Origin: an uncultured Eubacteriales bacterium
GTDB lineage: Bacteria; Bacillota; Clostridia; Christensenellales; Borkfalkiaceae
Length of the DNA: 58,673 nucleotides
Assembly: GCA_905207235.1 (NCBI GenBank)
Contig: CAJLKN010000012.1
Location: forward strand, 1 to 58,673
Direction of reading: 5' to 3'
Positions 35,643-44,386 of this stretch are shown piece by piece (within the stretch, counting starts at the first letter, position 1; each line of letters starts with the position of its first letter). The notes beneath the pieces were generated by a model. It had not been told where the DNA came from. It worked only from the letters and a program-made list of their open reading frames with translations, and searched no databases. The translations under genes and the position numbers were made by a program.

Positions 35643-36428
35643 TTATTTCTTTTTGCCGAAAACCGCATGACTTATTGCCTCGCATGCGGGAGAAAGGAAT
35701 GCGCAAGCGACAAAAATGACCCAGCCCGGGTGCCAGAGAGAGTACATTATGCCGATAAAGAGGTAAACCGTAACGGCGAAGAGCCAGACAGAGGACGAAA
35801 AGCCCTTTAAAATGCGCTTGCCGAGGGGCGCAACCGTGCCGTCTTTTTTGCAGGCAAAAATTTTATCCGTAAAAGCGCACACGGAAAAGCAGAGCGGAAA
35901 AAGCAACCACGCGGGGTGCCACAGGTTGAGTATAGCGCCCAGACAGAAAAATGCGACCATAGCGCAGGCGAACAAAACCGAGTTGACAGCATGCCCTATG
36001 ACGACCCGTTTAGACGCCTTTTTGACCCTTTCGGGCAGGTCGGAAAATTTTTCCACTTTTTCCGCCTCCTCGGGCGTCATATAAAATATATCTTTTTCAG
36101 CCGCCTCCTCGCCGTCATTGCCGCGCGCGCTGCCATTTTCGCCGTCGCCATTTACACTGCCGTCATTGCCGCCGTCGCGCTTGCCCGCTCCGTCCTTTTC
36201 AGTATCGGCGGAGGAATTTATTCCGCTTGCGACGTCGCCCATAACGAGCGCGTCCATGCTTACGCCGAACATGCGGCACAGCGAAATAATTTTATCCGTC
36301 TCGGGATAGGAATCGCCCGTCTCCCATTTGGATACCGACTGTCTTGAAACGCTCAGCCTTTCCGCGAGTTCTTCCTGCGTAATGCCGTCGCGCTTTCTGA
36401 GAAATTGAAGATTATCACAGAACGCCAT
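35643..36428 (-). CDS. XRE-family regulator with membrane-spanning C-terminal half
   Basis: A 261-residue protein. An N-terminal XRE helix-turn-helix (about 5-62; ELAERLSVSRQSVSKWETG) is joined by a linker rich in Gly, Asn, Asp and Glu (about 75-115) to a C-terminal part with three or four hydrophobic helices. Such fused regulators are thought to sense envelope signals; the target is unknown. The ATG at 36428 has AAGGAG in place; the open frame upstream to 36509 is not needed. It is convergent with the two-peptide operon and has its own promoter at 36457-36485. Confidence 0.85.
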   Translation of the reverse strand: MAFCDNLQFLRKRDGITQEELAERLSVSRQSVSKWETGDSYPETDKIISLCRMFGVSMDALVMGDVASGINSSADTEKDGAGKRDGGNDGSVNGDGENGSARGNDGEEAAEKDIFYMTPEEAEKVEKFSDLPERVKKASKRVVIGHAVNSVLFACAMVAFFCLGAILNLWHPAWLLFPLCFSVCAFTDKIFACKKDGTVAPLGKRILKGFSSSVWLFAVTVYLFIGIMYSLWHPGWVIFVACAFLSPACEAISHAVFGKKK

Positions 36429-36456
36429 ACAAATCTCCTTGCCCTTTGTTACAAAA

Positions 36457-36485
36457 ATTATATTATAAACGGTGTGCCCTTTCAA
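36457..36485 (-). promoter_or_regulatory. Promoter of the XRE regulator gene
   Basis: TTGAAA (36480-36485), a 17-base spacer and TATAAT (36457-36462); a second overlapping TATAAT lies five bases upstream. A GCAAC-CTGAA-GTTGC repeat sits just upstream (near 36507-36521). Confidence 0.65.
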
Positions 36486-36621
36486 CCAATTTTCGGGTGC
36501 AATGCGCAACCTGAAGTTGCATTTTGCTCAAATAGTGGCGCAACCGTAACATTTTTTTGATTTCTTTGACAAATTAACCTCCCTGCGGCGTTCTGCACTT
36601 GAAATTTACGGCAAACAATGT

Positions 36622-36627
36622 TATTAT
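36622..36627 (+). promoter_or_regulatory. Promoter -10 box of the DegV gene
   Basis: TATTAT here pairs with TTGAAA at 36599-36604 at a 17-base spacing; the ATG is 38 bases downstream. Confidence 0.55.
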
Positions 36628-36665
36628 ATTGTCGGACTGAATAATAACTTTCGGGAAGTGAAAAA

Positions 36666-37514
36666 ATGAAGATTAAAATAACTTCGGATTCAACTTGCGA
36701 TCTGAGCAGGGAACAGATAGAAAAGAACGACATAGGCATTTTCTCGCTTGCCGTTATACTCGGCGACAAGACTTTCCGCGACGGACACGGAATTACGCCG
36801 CAGGACATATTCGACTACGTCGAGCAAACGCAGAACCTGCCCAAAACGGCGGCGGGCTCGGCCGCGGAGTATGAAGAATTTTTCCGCGAACAGATAAAAG
36901 GATATGACAGGCTGATACACTTCAACATATCTGCGAAGGCTTCGAGCAGTCATTCTTCGGCGTGCATAGCCGCTGACAACATCGGTCCGCAGGTTAGCGT
37001 AATCGACAGCAAAGCTCTTTCGACGGGGCAGGGTCTGCTGGTCATGAAGGCGTGCGATTTCCGCGCGCAGGGAATGGAAGCCGACGAGATTGTAAAGCGC
37101 ATACGCGAGCTTACGCCTTTTGTCAACACATCTTTCGTGCCCGACAACCTCAACTATCTGCACAAGGGCGGCAGATGTTCGCTCGCCGCGCTGCTGGGGG
37201 CTAAAGTGCTTAAACTTCATCCGCTGATAGCCGAGGACAAGGACGGACAGCTCGTTGCAAAGAAAAAATACATGGGCTCTATGGAGCGCTGCATAAAGGC
37301 GTATATAGCCGACCTGAGGCAGGAATACCGCCGCTACGACAAGACGAGGTGTTTTATTACCCATTCCTACGCCGACCCCGAACTCGTGGAAATAGCAAAG
37401 AAGATGGTCAACGATAATTTTGAATTCGACGAAGTGATCGAAACGGTTGCAGGCTCTATTATAACCAGCCACTGCGGCAGAAACACTCTCGGCGTATTGT
37501 TTATAGCAACTTAA
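36666..37514 (+). CDS. DegV family fatty-acid-binding protein (FakB-like)
   Basis: A 282-residue DegV protein. It opens with IKITSDSTCDLS, the family signature, and the lipid-carboxylate-binding positions are in KTAAGSAAEYEEFF and FNISAKASSSHSSA. The C-terminal domain has FITHSYADPE and ITSHCGRNTLGVLF. Such FakB-type proteins present fatty acids to FakA, encoded in this window at 14900-16546. GGGAAGTG is the ribosome site. The gene is monocistronic. Confidence 0.92.
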   Translation: MKIKITSDSTCDLSREQIEKNDIGIFSLAVILGDKTFRDGHGITPQDIFDYVEQTQNLPKTAAGSAAEYEEFFREQIKGYDRLIHFNISAKASSSHSSACIAADNIGPQVSVIDSKALSTGQGLLVMKACDFRAQGMEADEIVKRIRELTPFVNTSFVPDNLNYLHKGGRCSLAALLGAKVLKLHPLIAEDKDGQLVAKKKYMGSMERCIKAYIADLRQEYRRYDKTRCFITHSYADPELVEIAKKMVNDNFEFDEVIETVAGSIITSHCGRNTLGVLFIAT

Positions 37515-37524
37515 ATAAAAATTA

Positions 37525-37559
37525 AAGCGGCGGCGCGCACTTTTTGCGCGCCGCCGCTT
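37525..37559 (+). terminator. Terminator of the DegV gene
   Basis: Fifteen-base arms AAGCGGCGGCGCGCA and complement, then GTTTTATTT. Confidence 0.88.
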
Positions 37560-37668
37560 GTTTTATTTGCATTATATTTTTATTTCAGCAAGCCCTTTCA
37601 ACGCATTTCCGCCATAGCAAAAAGTAAACACAATATGCGGAAAATTTGAAAACCGCGTTTATAAGCAA

Positions 37669-38256
37669 TTAAAGTCCGCCTTCGAGCTCGTCGAGGGTGA
37701 GCAGGAACGAGGGAATGAAATTGCTCATAAAATATTCCACGGCGGGCATATTGCGGGAATGAAGGTCCTCTTCTATGCTCTTTTTTGCCTTTTCGAATTC
37801 TGTATTGCCGCAGCGGTGCTCTTCGAGGCACTTTATGTACGCCGCCAGCCTGTCCGCCGCCTTTAAAATTTTGTACTCCTCCGACGACATGTCCGCCATT
37901 ACGAACGGATAAAGCCCCTCGCGAAGTTCTTCGGGAAGCATGGCGAGAAGTTTTTCGCACGCGCGCGCCTCAATATCTTTATATGCGCCCTTTATGGAGC
38001 TGTTAAAATATTTTATGGGCGTGGGCAAATCGCCCGTCATTACCTCGCTGCACTCATGATACACGGCATAGAGCACGCACTTCTGCTCGTCGACGTTGCC
38101 GCCGTATAATTTATTGGTTATTACCGCGAGGGCGTGAGCGAGCATTGCAACCTGCTGGGAATGCTCCATTATATTTTCCTCGCGCACCGAACGCATGAGC
38201 GACCAGCGCTTGATATATTTCATTCTGTCCATGAATGCGTAAAAATTGTAAGACAT
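37669..38256 (-). CDS. YfbR-like HD-domain 5'-deoxynucleotidase
   Basis: A 195-residue HD-fold phosphohydrolase similar to YfbR, which dephosphorylates deoxynucleoside monophosphates. Landmarks are H32 in MEHSQQV, H67 with E68 in YHECSEVMTGDLPTPIKY, E71 and D76. The E. coli protein has Asp where E68 stands, so the HD pair is HE here; the rest of the site is kept. The ribosome site is weak (AGGACGG). Confidence 0.85.
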   Translation of the reverse strand: MSYNFYAFMDRMKYIKRWSLMRSVREENIMEHSQQVAMLAHALAVITNKLYGGNVDEQKCVLYAVYHECSEVMTGDLPTPIKYFNSSIKGAYKDIEARACEKLLAMLPEELREGLYPFVMADMSSEEYKILKAADRLAAYIKCLEEHRCGNTEFEKAKKSIEEDLHSRNMPAVEYFMSNFIPSFLLTLDELEGGL

Positions 38257-38370
38257 GCGGCGTTTACCGTCCTGAATAAAAAAGTATTATAATTATATAG
38301 CATGGCGGGCAAAAATTCAATTGACTTTGAAAAAAAAATAAAATATAATTTTAACATCAGAATTTAATTT

Positions 38371-38448
38371 ACCGTCGGGGGTGTCCGAAAAATTATCGGG
38401 CTGAGATTATACCCTTTGAATCGGCAACGTAATGGTTGAGCGATAGTA
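38371..38448 (+). promoter_or_regulatory. TPP (thiamine diphosphate) riboswitch
   Basis: The thi-box landmarks are present: GGGGGTGTCCG, the invariant GGGCTGAGA with ACCCTTTGAA, and a short second helix CAAC-GTAATG-GTTG followed by AGCGA. The ends pair as P1 (ACCGTCG with CGATAGT, allowing a wobble and one mismatch). It is a divergent but recognisable version. It precedes thiT and a terminator, so high TPP should switch the transporter off. Confidence 0.9.
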
Positions 38449-38466
38449 CATAAGAGTAGAATTTTT

Positions 38467-38504
38467 GCGCGCCCCGCGTTTCAGCAGGGCGCGTTTTATA
38501 TTTT
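38467..38504 (+). terminator. Expression-platform terminator of the TPP riboswitch
   Basis: Arms CGCGCCC (38468-38474) and GGGCGCG (38487-38493), then TTTTATATTTT, upstream of the thiT ribosome site. Confidence 0.8.
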
Positions 38505-38527
38505 CGCGGCGGTAAAAGGAGGTATTT

Positions 38528-39700
38528 ATGTTAAATAACTTAATGGCAACCTCTATCTGGCAGGACGTTACAAACTTTTTTGCCAACTTCGAGGACGCCG
38601 CCAGCACCTGCCAGACGGTTATGCTGTGGATCGCGATTGCGCTCGTTATAGCATTCATCGTCTGCAAATTTGCAATCAACAAGCAGTATCAGAGTAAAGT
38701 TAACCTTTATTCGCTCATCGTCGCTCTTGTGTTTTCGGTTGCATGCATAATAACTTTTGCCACATTCTCGTTCATCGATGACGAAATCGTCGCCATAACT
38801 TTCTGGCCGTTGCTGATATGCGTCATAGTCTGCGTGGTCGGTGCTCTGACCGTTGCCGTAAAACCCGTCAAGCCCGTCAAATATGCCGTTGCAGGCGCAA
38901 TTGCCGCATCGCTTATCGCCGCTCTGGTATGCATGATCGTCTATTACGAAAGCGGCGACGCGCCCGAATGGAACTGGGTTTCTGCCGAAGACGTAGACAG
39001 CGTCGGACTTTACATAGCTTCGATAGCGCTTGCCGCAATAATTATTGCAATCGCGCTTATTGCAGACAGAAACGCAAAACCTTTCGATGCGCGCTCTCTC
39101 GCATTCGCGGGTATATGCGTTGCAATTTCGTTTGCGCTGTCCTATGTGAGATTTTTCAAAATGCCCATGGGCGGAAGCATAACTTTTGCCTCCATGCTGC
39201 CCGTTATGCTTTATTCATACATATTCGGCAGTCGCAAAGGCGTGCTTGCAGGACTTGTTTACGGCATTCTGCAAGCCGTTCAGGACCCTTGGCTTTTGCA
39301 CCCCGCACAGTTCCTGCTTGACTACGGCGTGGCTTTCGCGGCAGTAGGCGTTACGGGCTGCATAAAAGATTTTAAACTCTTCGAAGGCAACATGAGGTTG
39401 CAGTTTACGCTGGGCGCGCTCATCGGCGGCATTTTAAGATTTATTTCGCACTTCTTCTCAGGCGCGTTCGCTTTCGGTTCGTTCGGTGCGGGATATGCCG
39501 AAACTTACGGCATAGCCGCGCTCAACAACAAATACATTTACAGCCTTATTTACCAGTGCATGTATGTAATACCCGAAATTATTATAGTCATAGTAGCGGG
39601 CGTTATACTTCTCTCATCGAAGAACTTTGCAAAACAAGTTACAAAATATACGCTTGAAAATCGTGCAAAACAACCCGCAAAGCAAACTGCGGAAAATTAA
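38528..39700 (+). CDS. thiT: ThiT-type thiamine ECF transporter S component, N-terminally extended
   Basis: The C-terminal half (about 190-375) matches ThiT, the substrate-binding membrane subunit of the ECF thiamine transporter: MPMGGSITFASMLPVML, then GLVYGILQAVQDPWLLHPAQFLLDY, and six membrane segments. ThiT is normally about 200 residues; here some 185 extra N-terminal residues add four or five hydrophobic segments of unknown role. AAAGGAGG precedes the ATG. Control by the TPP riboswitch fixes the substrate. The ECF energising genes are not in the window. Confidence 0.9.
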   Translation: MLNNLMATSIWQDVTNFFANFEDAASTCQTVMLWIAIALVIAFIVCKFAINKQYQSKVNLYSLIVALVFSVACIITFATFSFIDDEIVAITFWPLLICVIVCVVGALTVAVKPVKPVKYAVAGAIAASLIAALVCMIVYYESGDAPEWNWVSAEDVDSVGLYIASIALAAIIIAIALIADRNAKPFDARSLAFAGICVAISFALSYVRFFKMPMGGSITFASMLPVMLYSYIFGSRKGVLAGLVYGILQAVQDPWLLHPAQFLLDYGVAFAAVGVTGCIKDFKLFEGNMRLQFTLGALIGGILRFISHFFSGAFAFGSFGAGYAETYGIAALNNKYIYSLIYQCMYVIPEIIIVIVAGVILLSSKNFAKQVTKYTLENRAKQPAKQTAEN

Positions 39701-39704
39701 AAAT

Positions 39705-39740
39705 AAAAAAGGCGGCGCAGAAATCTGCGCCGCCTTTTTT
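39705..39740. terminator. Bidirectional terminator between thiT and rseP
   Basis: Arms AAAAAAGGCGGCGCAG and complement around AAAT. Confidence 0.9.
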
Positions 39741-39767
39741 TATTATTTAAGGCATATATGCCTACCT

Positions 39768-40877
39768 TTATAAAAATTGCAATATATCCACAAGCACGGC
39801 AAAGCCGAGAATTAGGACGAAACCTATGACGTGGATAACCGCCTCTATTCTGCGCGGCACGGGCTTGCGGAAAACCCATTCTATCAGGCAGAAAATAACC
39901 TTACTGCCGTCGAGAGCCGGTATGGGCAAAAGATTAAAAACGGCGAGATTGACCCCTATATATGCCGCAATGACAAGAAAACTGTTGAGCCCCTGCGCCG
40001 CCATTTCGCTTGTGAGTTTTATGGTGGTTACGGGACCGCCGACCGCCGTTATGGAAAGGTTGCCCGTCAGAAGCTCGCCAATGACGGTAAAAATCGTGCC
40101 CGCGACTTTGAACGAGTACATGAACGAGCGCCCCAGACTTTCCCAGAAGCCGAACTTGCAACTGACGGTGGAAAGGTCGTAAAACGCGCCCTCGTCGGTC
40201 GTGTAAGTACCCACGCCCAGCGCGCGGAGCGCGAGCGAAACCTGCGATGAATTTTCAAAATGACAGTCTGCGCGGAGCATTATTTCGGCAGACGCGCGTT
40301 CGCCGCCGCGGAGCACTCCCGCGGTTACAATTTCACCCTCGTTTTTGCCCTTGAGTGCGCCTATTATGTCGGTTGCGAGGTAAATATCGTTGCCCTCGAG
40401 CGATATCAGCACGTCGCCGTCGCGCAGACTGTACTGCGCGGGATAATCTTCGCTCTGCGCCACGGAATTTATGCAATAAGCCGTCTGACCGAATGCAAAG
40501 GCGGAAATTATTATGAGCACGAGCGCGAGAAGATAGTTGAAAGTTGCGCCCGCGACCAGCACCACAATGCGCTTGAGCGGGTGCTGATTGTTGAAAGCGC
40601 GCTCGCCGCCCGCCTCTTCGTCTTCCCCCTCGAAGGCGCAATATCCGCCAAGCGGAAGGGCGCGGACGGCAAAAATTTCGCCGCTTTTTTTGCTCTTGCG
40701 CTTGAATAACGCAGGTCCGAAGCCTATCGAAAACTCACTTATGCCGAACCCGAGCGCCTTGCCCGCAACGTAGTGGCCGAACTCGTGCACGGTTATCATA
40801 GCAAGCAATATAATTATTGCCAGAACGACGGACCAGACAGTTTCCAGCACGCCGCCCGTCAACAGATTATTTGCCAT
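39768..40877 (-). CDS. rseP: Site-2 protease family metalloprotease RseP
   Basis: Intramembrane zinc protease (M50) that cuts anti-sigma factors or signal peptides. HEFGH with H31, E32 and H35 lies in the first membrane segment, a PDZ domain covers about 130-210, and the third metal ligand is in LLPIPALDGSKV near 315. The 369 residues are normal. It is the last gene of the pyrH-rseP cluster and overlaps dxr by 11 bases; AGAGG is its ribosome site. Confidence 0.95.
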   Translation of the reverse strand: MANNLLTGGVLETVWSVVLAIIILLAMITVHEFGHYVAGKALGFGISEFSIGFGPALFKRKSKKSGEIFAVRALPLGGYCAFEGEDEEAGGERAFNNQHPLKRIVVLVAGATFNYLLALVLIIISAFAFGQTAYCINSVAQSEDYPAQYSLRDGDVLISLEGNDIYLATDIIGALKGKNEGEIVTAGVLRGGERASAEIMLRADCHFENSSQVSLALRALGVGTYTTDEGAFYDLSTVSCKFGFWESLGRSFMYSFKVAGTIFTVIGELLTGNLSITAVGGPVTTIKLTSEMAAQGLNSFLVIAAYIGVNLAVFNLLPIPALDGSKVIFCLIEWVFRKPVPRRIEAVIHVIGFVLILGFAVLVDILQFL

Positions 40878-42003
40878 TATACCTCTTTGAAATTATATTA
40901 TGCGCCGCAGCGCGGCTTCTCCCGTCCGCCTCGGCGAGCTGTCCATAGCTCTGAACGGGTACATTTTTAACCCCGCCAACTACCTCCTCCGCCACGCGGA
41001 AGATATCGCAGAAACCTATGCGCCCGCTTAAAAACGCGTGAACCGCCTCTTCGCTCGCCGCATTGAGCGCGGCGGGGAGCAGTCCTCCTGCCTCACCGCA
41101 AGAGAGCGCGAGGTCGTACAGCGGATATCTCTTGCGCACGAGCGGCTCGAACGTAAGCGAAAACGCCTCGTCGAACGTCATGGGCTTAACCGTGCAGGGC
41201 ACGCGCTCGGGATAGGTCAGAGCGAGCTGAATGGGCAATTCCATAGTGGGATGAGACATCTGCGCGAGCAGCGCTCCGTCCTCGAACTCGACCAAAGAAT
41301 GAACTATGCTCTGCGGCTGAATTACCGTCTTTATCCTGTCGTAAGGCGCGCCGTACAGGTGGTGCGCCTCTATTACTTCGTATCCTTTGTTCAAGAGCGT
41401 AGCGCTGTCTATGGTTATCTTTGCGCCCATGCTCCATGTGGGGTGCGCAAGAGCCTGCGAAGCGGTAACGCCCTCGAGCTCGGAAAATTTTTTGTCCTTG
41501 AAAGGTCCGCCGCTCGCCGTTATTATAAGGTTGCGGAAAGGCGCGTCGCGCCTGAAAGAAAGGCACTGCCATATCGCAGAATGCTCGCTGTCGACGGGAA
41601 TTATTTCCCCGCCGAGAGGCATTACTATATCGCCGCCGCAGACAAGAGTTTCCTTGTTGGCGAGCGCCAGCCTTGCGCCCATTTTAAGGGCGAGAAGGGA
41701 ATATTTTAGCCCCGCAAAGCCGCCGCAGGCGACGACGACTGTATCGGCGCCGCTCTCCTCCACGGCGCGCATTGCGCCCTGTTCGCCGAAATAAAATTTT
41801 GTGCCCGAGCAGGGCGCCTCTTCATTTCCCTCGACGAGCGCGGCACAGCGCGGTTTAAATTGCTCGACCTGACAGAGCCACTTTTCGCGCGAAGAGTGCG
41901 CGACGAGCGCGCATATTTCGAATAAATCGGGGTGTGCGGCGACGACCGAAAGGGTCTGGACGCCTATCGAGCCCGTACTTCCTACAAGCGCTATCTTTTT
42001 CAT
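40867..42003 (-). CDS. dxr: 1-deoxy-D-xylulose 5-phosphate reductoisomerase
   Basis: Second enzyme of the MEP isoprenoid pathway, supplying precursors for UppS. The NADPH loop GSTGSIGVQTL is at 8-18, and the metal/substrate motifs PVDSEHSAI and GGPFKDKK follow, with the flexible HPTWSMGAKITIDSATL segment. The 378 residues are normal. A terminator lies between cdsA and dxr, and a TATAAT box is five bases before the ATG, so dxr-rseP may be transcribed separately as a leaderless mRNA. Confidence 0.96.
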   Translation of the reverse strand: MKKIALVGSTGSIGVQTLSVVAAHPDLFEICALVAHSSREKWLCQVEQFKPRCAALVEGNEEAPCSGTKFYFGEQGAMRAVEESGADTVVVACGGFAGLKYSLLALKMGARLALANKETLVCGGDIVMPLGGEIIPVDSEHSAIWQCLSFRRDAPFRNLIITASGGPFKDKKFSELEGVTASQALAHPTWSMGAKITIDSATLLNKGYEVIEAHHLYGAPYDRIKTVIQPQSIVHSLVEFEDGALLAQMSHPTMELPIQLALTYPERVPCTVKPMTFDEAFSLTFEPLVRKRYPLYDLALSCGEAGGLLPAALNAASEEAVHAFLSGRIGFCDIFRVAEEVVGGVKNVPVQSYGQLAEADGRSRAAAHNIISKRYNGK

Positions 42004-42038
42004 TTATTATTATACCCGTAAAATTAAGATTAATGACA

Positions 42039-42067
42039 AAAAGCCCCCGTTATTGGCGTGGGGCTTT
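42039..42067 (-). terminator. Terminator between cdsA and dxr
   Basis: Arms AAAGCCCC and GGGGCTTT with a 12-base loop, followed by TTTTTGTC on the minus strand. Confidence 0.75.
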
Positions 42068-42079
42068 GAATATTTTTTA

Positions 42080-43045
42080 TTATCGTACTATTATGAAGCA
42101 GATTACTATGGCGACGGAGGCGAAAAGCATGCTGTCGAACCTGTCCAGCATACCGCCGTGCCCGGGGAGAAGTTTGCCCATATCCTTTATTCCGCAACCG
42201 CGCTTTATCGCGCTTTCGAAGAGGTCGCCGATCTGGGCGAGTATCGAGGTGGGCAGAGAAATGAGTATGAGCAGCGAGAGTGCGTCGAGCGGACCGCTGT
42301 AATAGAGCTCGAACCCGGGAATAAAGCACAGTCCCCATACAAACACCGCCGCGAGCACGCCGCCGAGTATGCCGCCGATAAAGCCGACGACCGTCTTGTT
42401 GGGGCTGGTGTGCGGTGCGAGCTTGAAGGGAATGACCTTTCCGAGCAGCTTACCAACGATGAGCGCGAAAGTATCGACCGCGACGGTGGTTGCGAACATA
42501 AGCGTAACCGCCTGAAGCGCGTTGGCGTCCATGTGGTTGATGTTAGAGCTTACGCAACCGAGCACTCCGCAATAGAGTATGCAGAAAAGCGAATATGCTG
42601 TGCTTTGCAGACTGCTTTTTCCGAAATCGAAGACGAGAAGCGCCGCCGTTACCATTGCGCCTATGGACGAGACGGTCATGAGCACCATGAGCGACGAGAG
42701 CCACGCGTCGGGCTTATCGAAGTACGCGCCGACCAGCTTTGTTATGACGAAAGCGGGTATTATGAGCGCGCAGGTTATCATTGTCGTCCACCACTGCGAT
42801 CGGGAAATGCAGCCCACGGCGCGCATGAATTCGTACGCGCCTATCACCGAAATAAGCCAGAACAATATGTCGAAGCCTATCGAGCCGAATACGGGGAAAT
42901 AAAATTTAAGCGCGATGAGCGCCGCGAGGACGACGACATAAACCGCCGCCGTGGCGGTGCGCGCCTTCATGTTTTCTTTGGGCGGATTTTCTTTTGGCGG
43001 AAGAGCGCTTGCGCCGTTTGTTTCCGCCGCGTTATTTTCTTGCAT
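42080..43045 (-). CDS. cdsA: Phosphatidate cytidylyltransferase
   Basis: Membrane enzyme making CDP-diacylglycerol for phospholipid synthesis. The C-terminal signature is complete (SAIKRGCGIKD, then LPGHGGMLDRFDS), and several membrane helices precede it. The N-terminus has a polar extension of about 30 residues rich in Asn, Lys and Pro. The 321 residues are slightly long. It follows uppS in the usual order. Confidence 0.95.
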   Translation of the reverse strand: MQENNAAETNGASALPPKENPPKENMKARTATAAVYVVVLAALIALKFYFPVFGSIGFDILFWLISVIGAYEFMRAVGCISRSQWWTTMITCALIIPAFVITKLVGAYFDKPDAWLSSLMVLMTVSSIGAMVTAALLVFDFGKSSLQSTAYSLFCILYCGVLGCVSSNINHMDANALQAVTLMFATTVAVDTFALIVGKLLGKVIPFKLAPHTSPNKTVVGFIGGILGGVLAAVFVWGLCFIPGFELYYSGPLDALSLLILISLPTSILAQIGDLFESAIKRGCGIKDMGKLLPGHGGMLDRFDSMLFASVAIVICFIIVR

Positions 43046-43086
43046 AAAACTCCTCTTTCGGTTCAGGTAAATAACCTGCCCGAAGA

Positions 43087-43776
43087 TTATACTTTGCCGA
43101 ACCTGCGGTTGCGCCGCGAATAATCGGCGACGGCTTTTTCAAATTCCTTTTCATCGAAATCGGGGAAGAGCACGTCCGTGAAATAAAGCTCCGAATATGC
43201 CGCCTGCCATAACAGGAAGTTTGAAAGCCTTATCTCTCCGCCGGTGCGTATGATGAGGTCGGGATCGGGCATTCCGCGAGTGTCTAAAAGGTTGCTTATG
43301 TCCTCCTCGGTTACGCGTTCGCCGCGGGATATTGCCCCGTTAACCATGCGCGCAATCTCTGCCCTGGCTCCGTAATTGAGCGCGAGAACGACAAAAAACT
43401 GAGCGTCCTCGGGTGAGTTTGCAACCCCCTCTTCCACCAGTTTTATTACGTCCCGGGGAAGAACGGAAATATCGCCTATCACCCTTACGGCTGCGCCCTC
43501 GGCATACAGCTCCTTTACGTTTTTGGTGAAATACTTTCTGAATAGCGAATATAAACCCTCGAGTTCCTCTTGGGGACGGGCTAGATTTTCCGTGGACAGA
43601 GCATAGACGGTGAGATATTTTATTCCCATCGACTTTGCCTTGCGCGCCATCGCAATCATTGCGTTCATGCCTGCGCCGTGCCCGAAAGTGCGCGGCATAA
43701 GTCTCTTTTTCGCCCACCTGCCGTTGCCGTCCATTATCACGGCAACGTGCTCGGGAATGTTTTTTATTTCTTTCAT
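43087..43776 (-). CDS. uppS: Undecaprenyl diphosphate synthase
   Basis: Cis-prenyltransferase that makes the lipid carrier for cell-wall sugars. MDGNGRWAKKR near 15-25 carries the catalytic Asp, and TVYALSTENLARP and the C-terminal LIIRTGGEIRLSNFLLWQAAYSE with FTDVLFPDF are diagnostic. The 229 residues are normal. It lies between frr and cdsA. Confidence 0.96.
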   Translation of the reverse strand: MKEIKNIPEHVAVIMDGNGRWAKKRLMPRTFGHGAGMNAMIAMARKAKSMGIKYLTVYALSTENLARPQEELEGLYSLFRKYFTKNVKELYAEGAAVRVIGDISVLPRDVIKLVEEGVANSPEDAQFFVVLALNYGARAEIARMVNGAISRGERVTEEDISNLLDTRGMPDPDLIIRTGGEIRLSNFLLWQAAYSELYFTDVLFPDFDEKEFEKAVADYSRRNRRFGKV

Positions 43777-43798
43777 CTCGTTTCGCCGCAGCCGCGTA

Positions 43799-44371
43799 TC
43801 AGACGGTGAGAATTTCCTTTTCCTTAGCCGCAGTAACGGTATCTATTTTTGCCACCGCGTCGGATACAAGTTTTTCGACGTCTTTTTCGTAGGAAGCAAA
43901 CTCATCCTCGGATAAAACTTTATCGGTTTTAAGCTTTTTGAGCGCATCCATAGCTTCGCGGCGGACGTTGCGCTGAGCGACCTTTGCGTCCTCGCCCATC
44001 TTCTTTATCTGCTTGCACAGGTCCTTTCTGCGCTCTTCGGTGAGCTCGGGGAAGACTAGCCTTATAACCTTGCCGTCGTTGGTGGGCGTTATGCCTATGT
44101 TGGAAACCTGAATTGCCTTTTCTATCGCTTTCAGAATGGAAATATCCCAGGGGGAAATGACGAGGCATCTGCCCTCCTGAACGGATATGTTGGAAGTCTG
44201 CGAAACGGGCGTCATCGCGCCGTAATAATCGACCATGACTTTATCCAGAATGTGGGGATTTGCTCTGCCTGCGCGGATTGACGAATAATCTTCCTCCAAC
44301 ACGGAGATAGTTTTGCCGAGTTTGTCGTCGAGGATTAAGATTATTTCCTCTGCCTGTCCGTTATCTACCAT
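43799..44371 (-). CDS. frr: Ribosome recycling factor
   Basis: Splits post-termination ribosomes with EF-G. The 190 residues match RRF: IRAGRANPHILDKVMVDYYG at the N-terminal helix, then the central beta domain and LTEERRKDLCKQIKKMGEDAK. GAGAGG precedes the ATG. It follows pyrH. Confidence 0.96.
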   Translation of the reverse strand: MVDNGQAEEIILILDDKLGKTISVLEEDYSSIRAGRANPHILDKVMVDYYGAMTPVSQTSNISVQEGRCLVISPWDISILKAIEKAIQVSNIGITPTNDGKVIRLVFPELTEERRKDLCKQIKKMGEDAKVAQRNVRREAMDALKKLKTDKVLSEDEFASYEKDVEKLVSDAVAKIDTVTAAKEKEILTV

Positions 44372-44386
44372 AATTTTATATACCTC

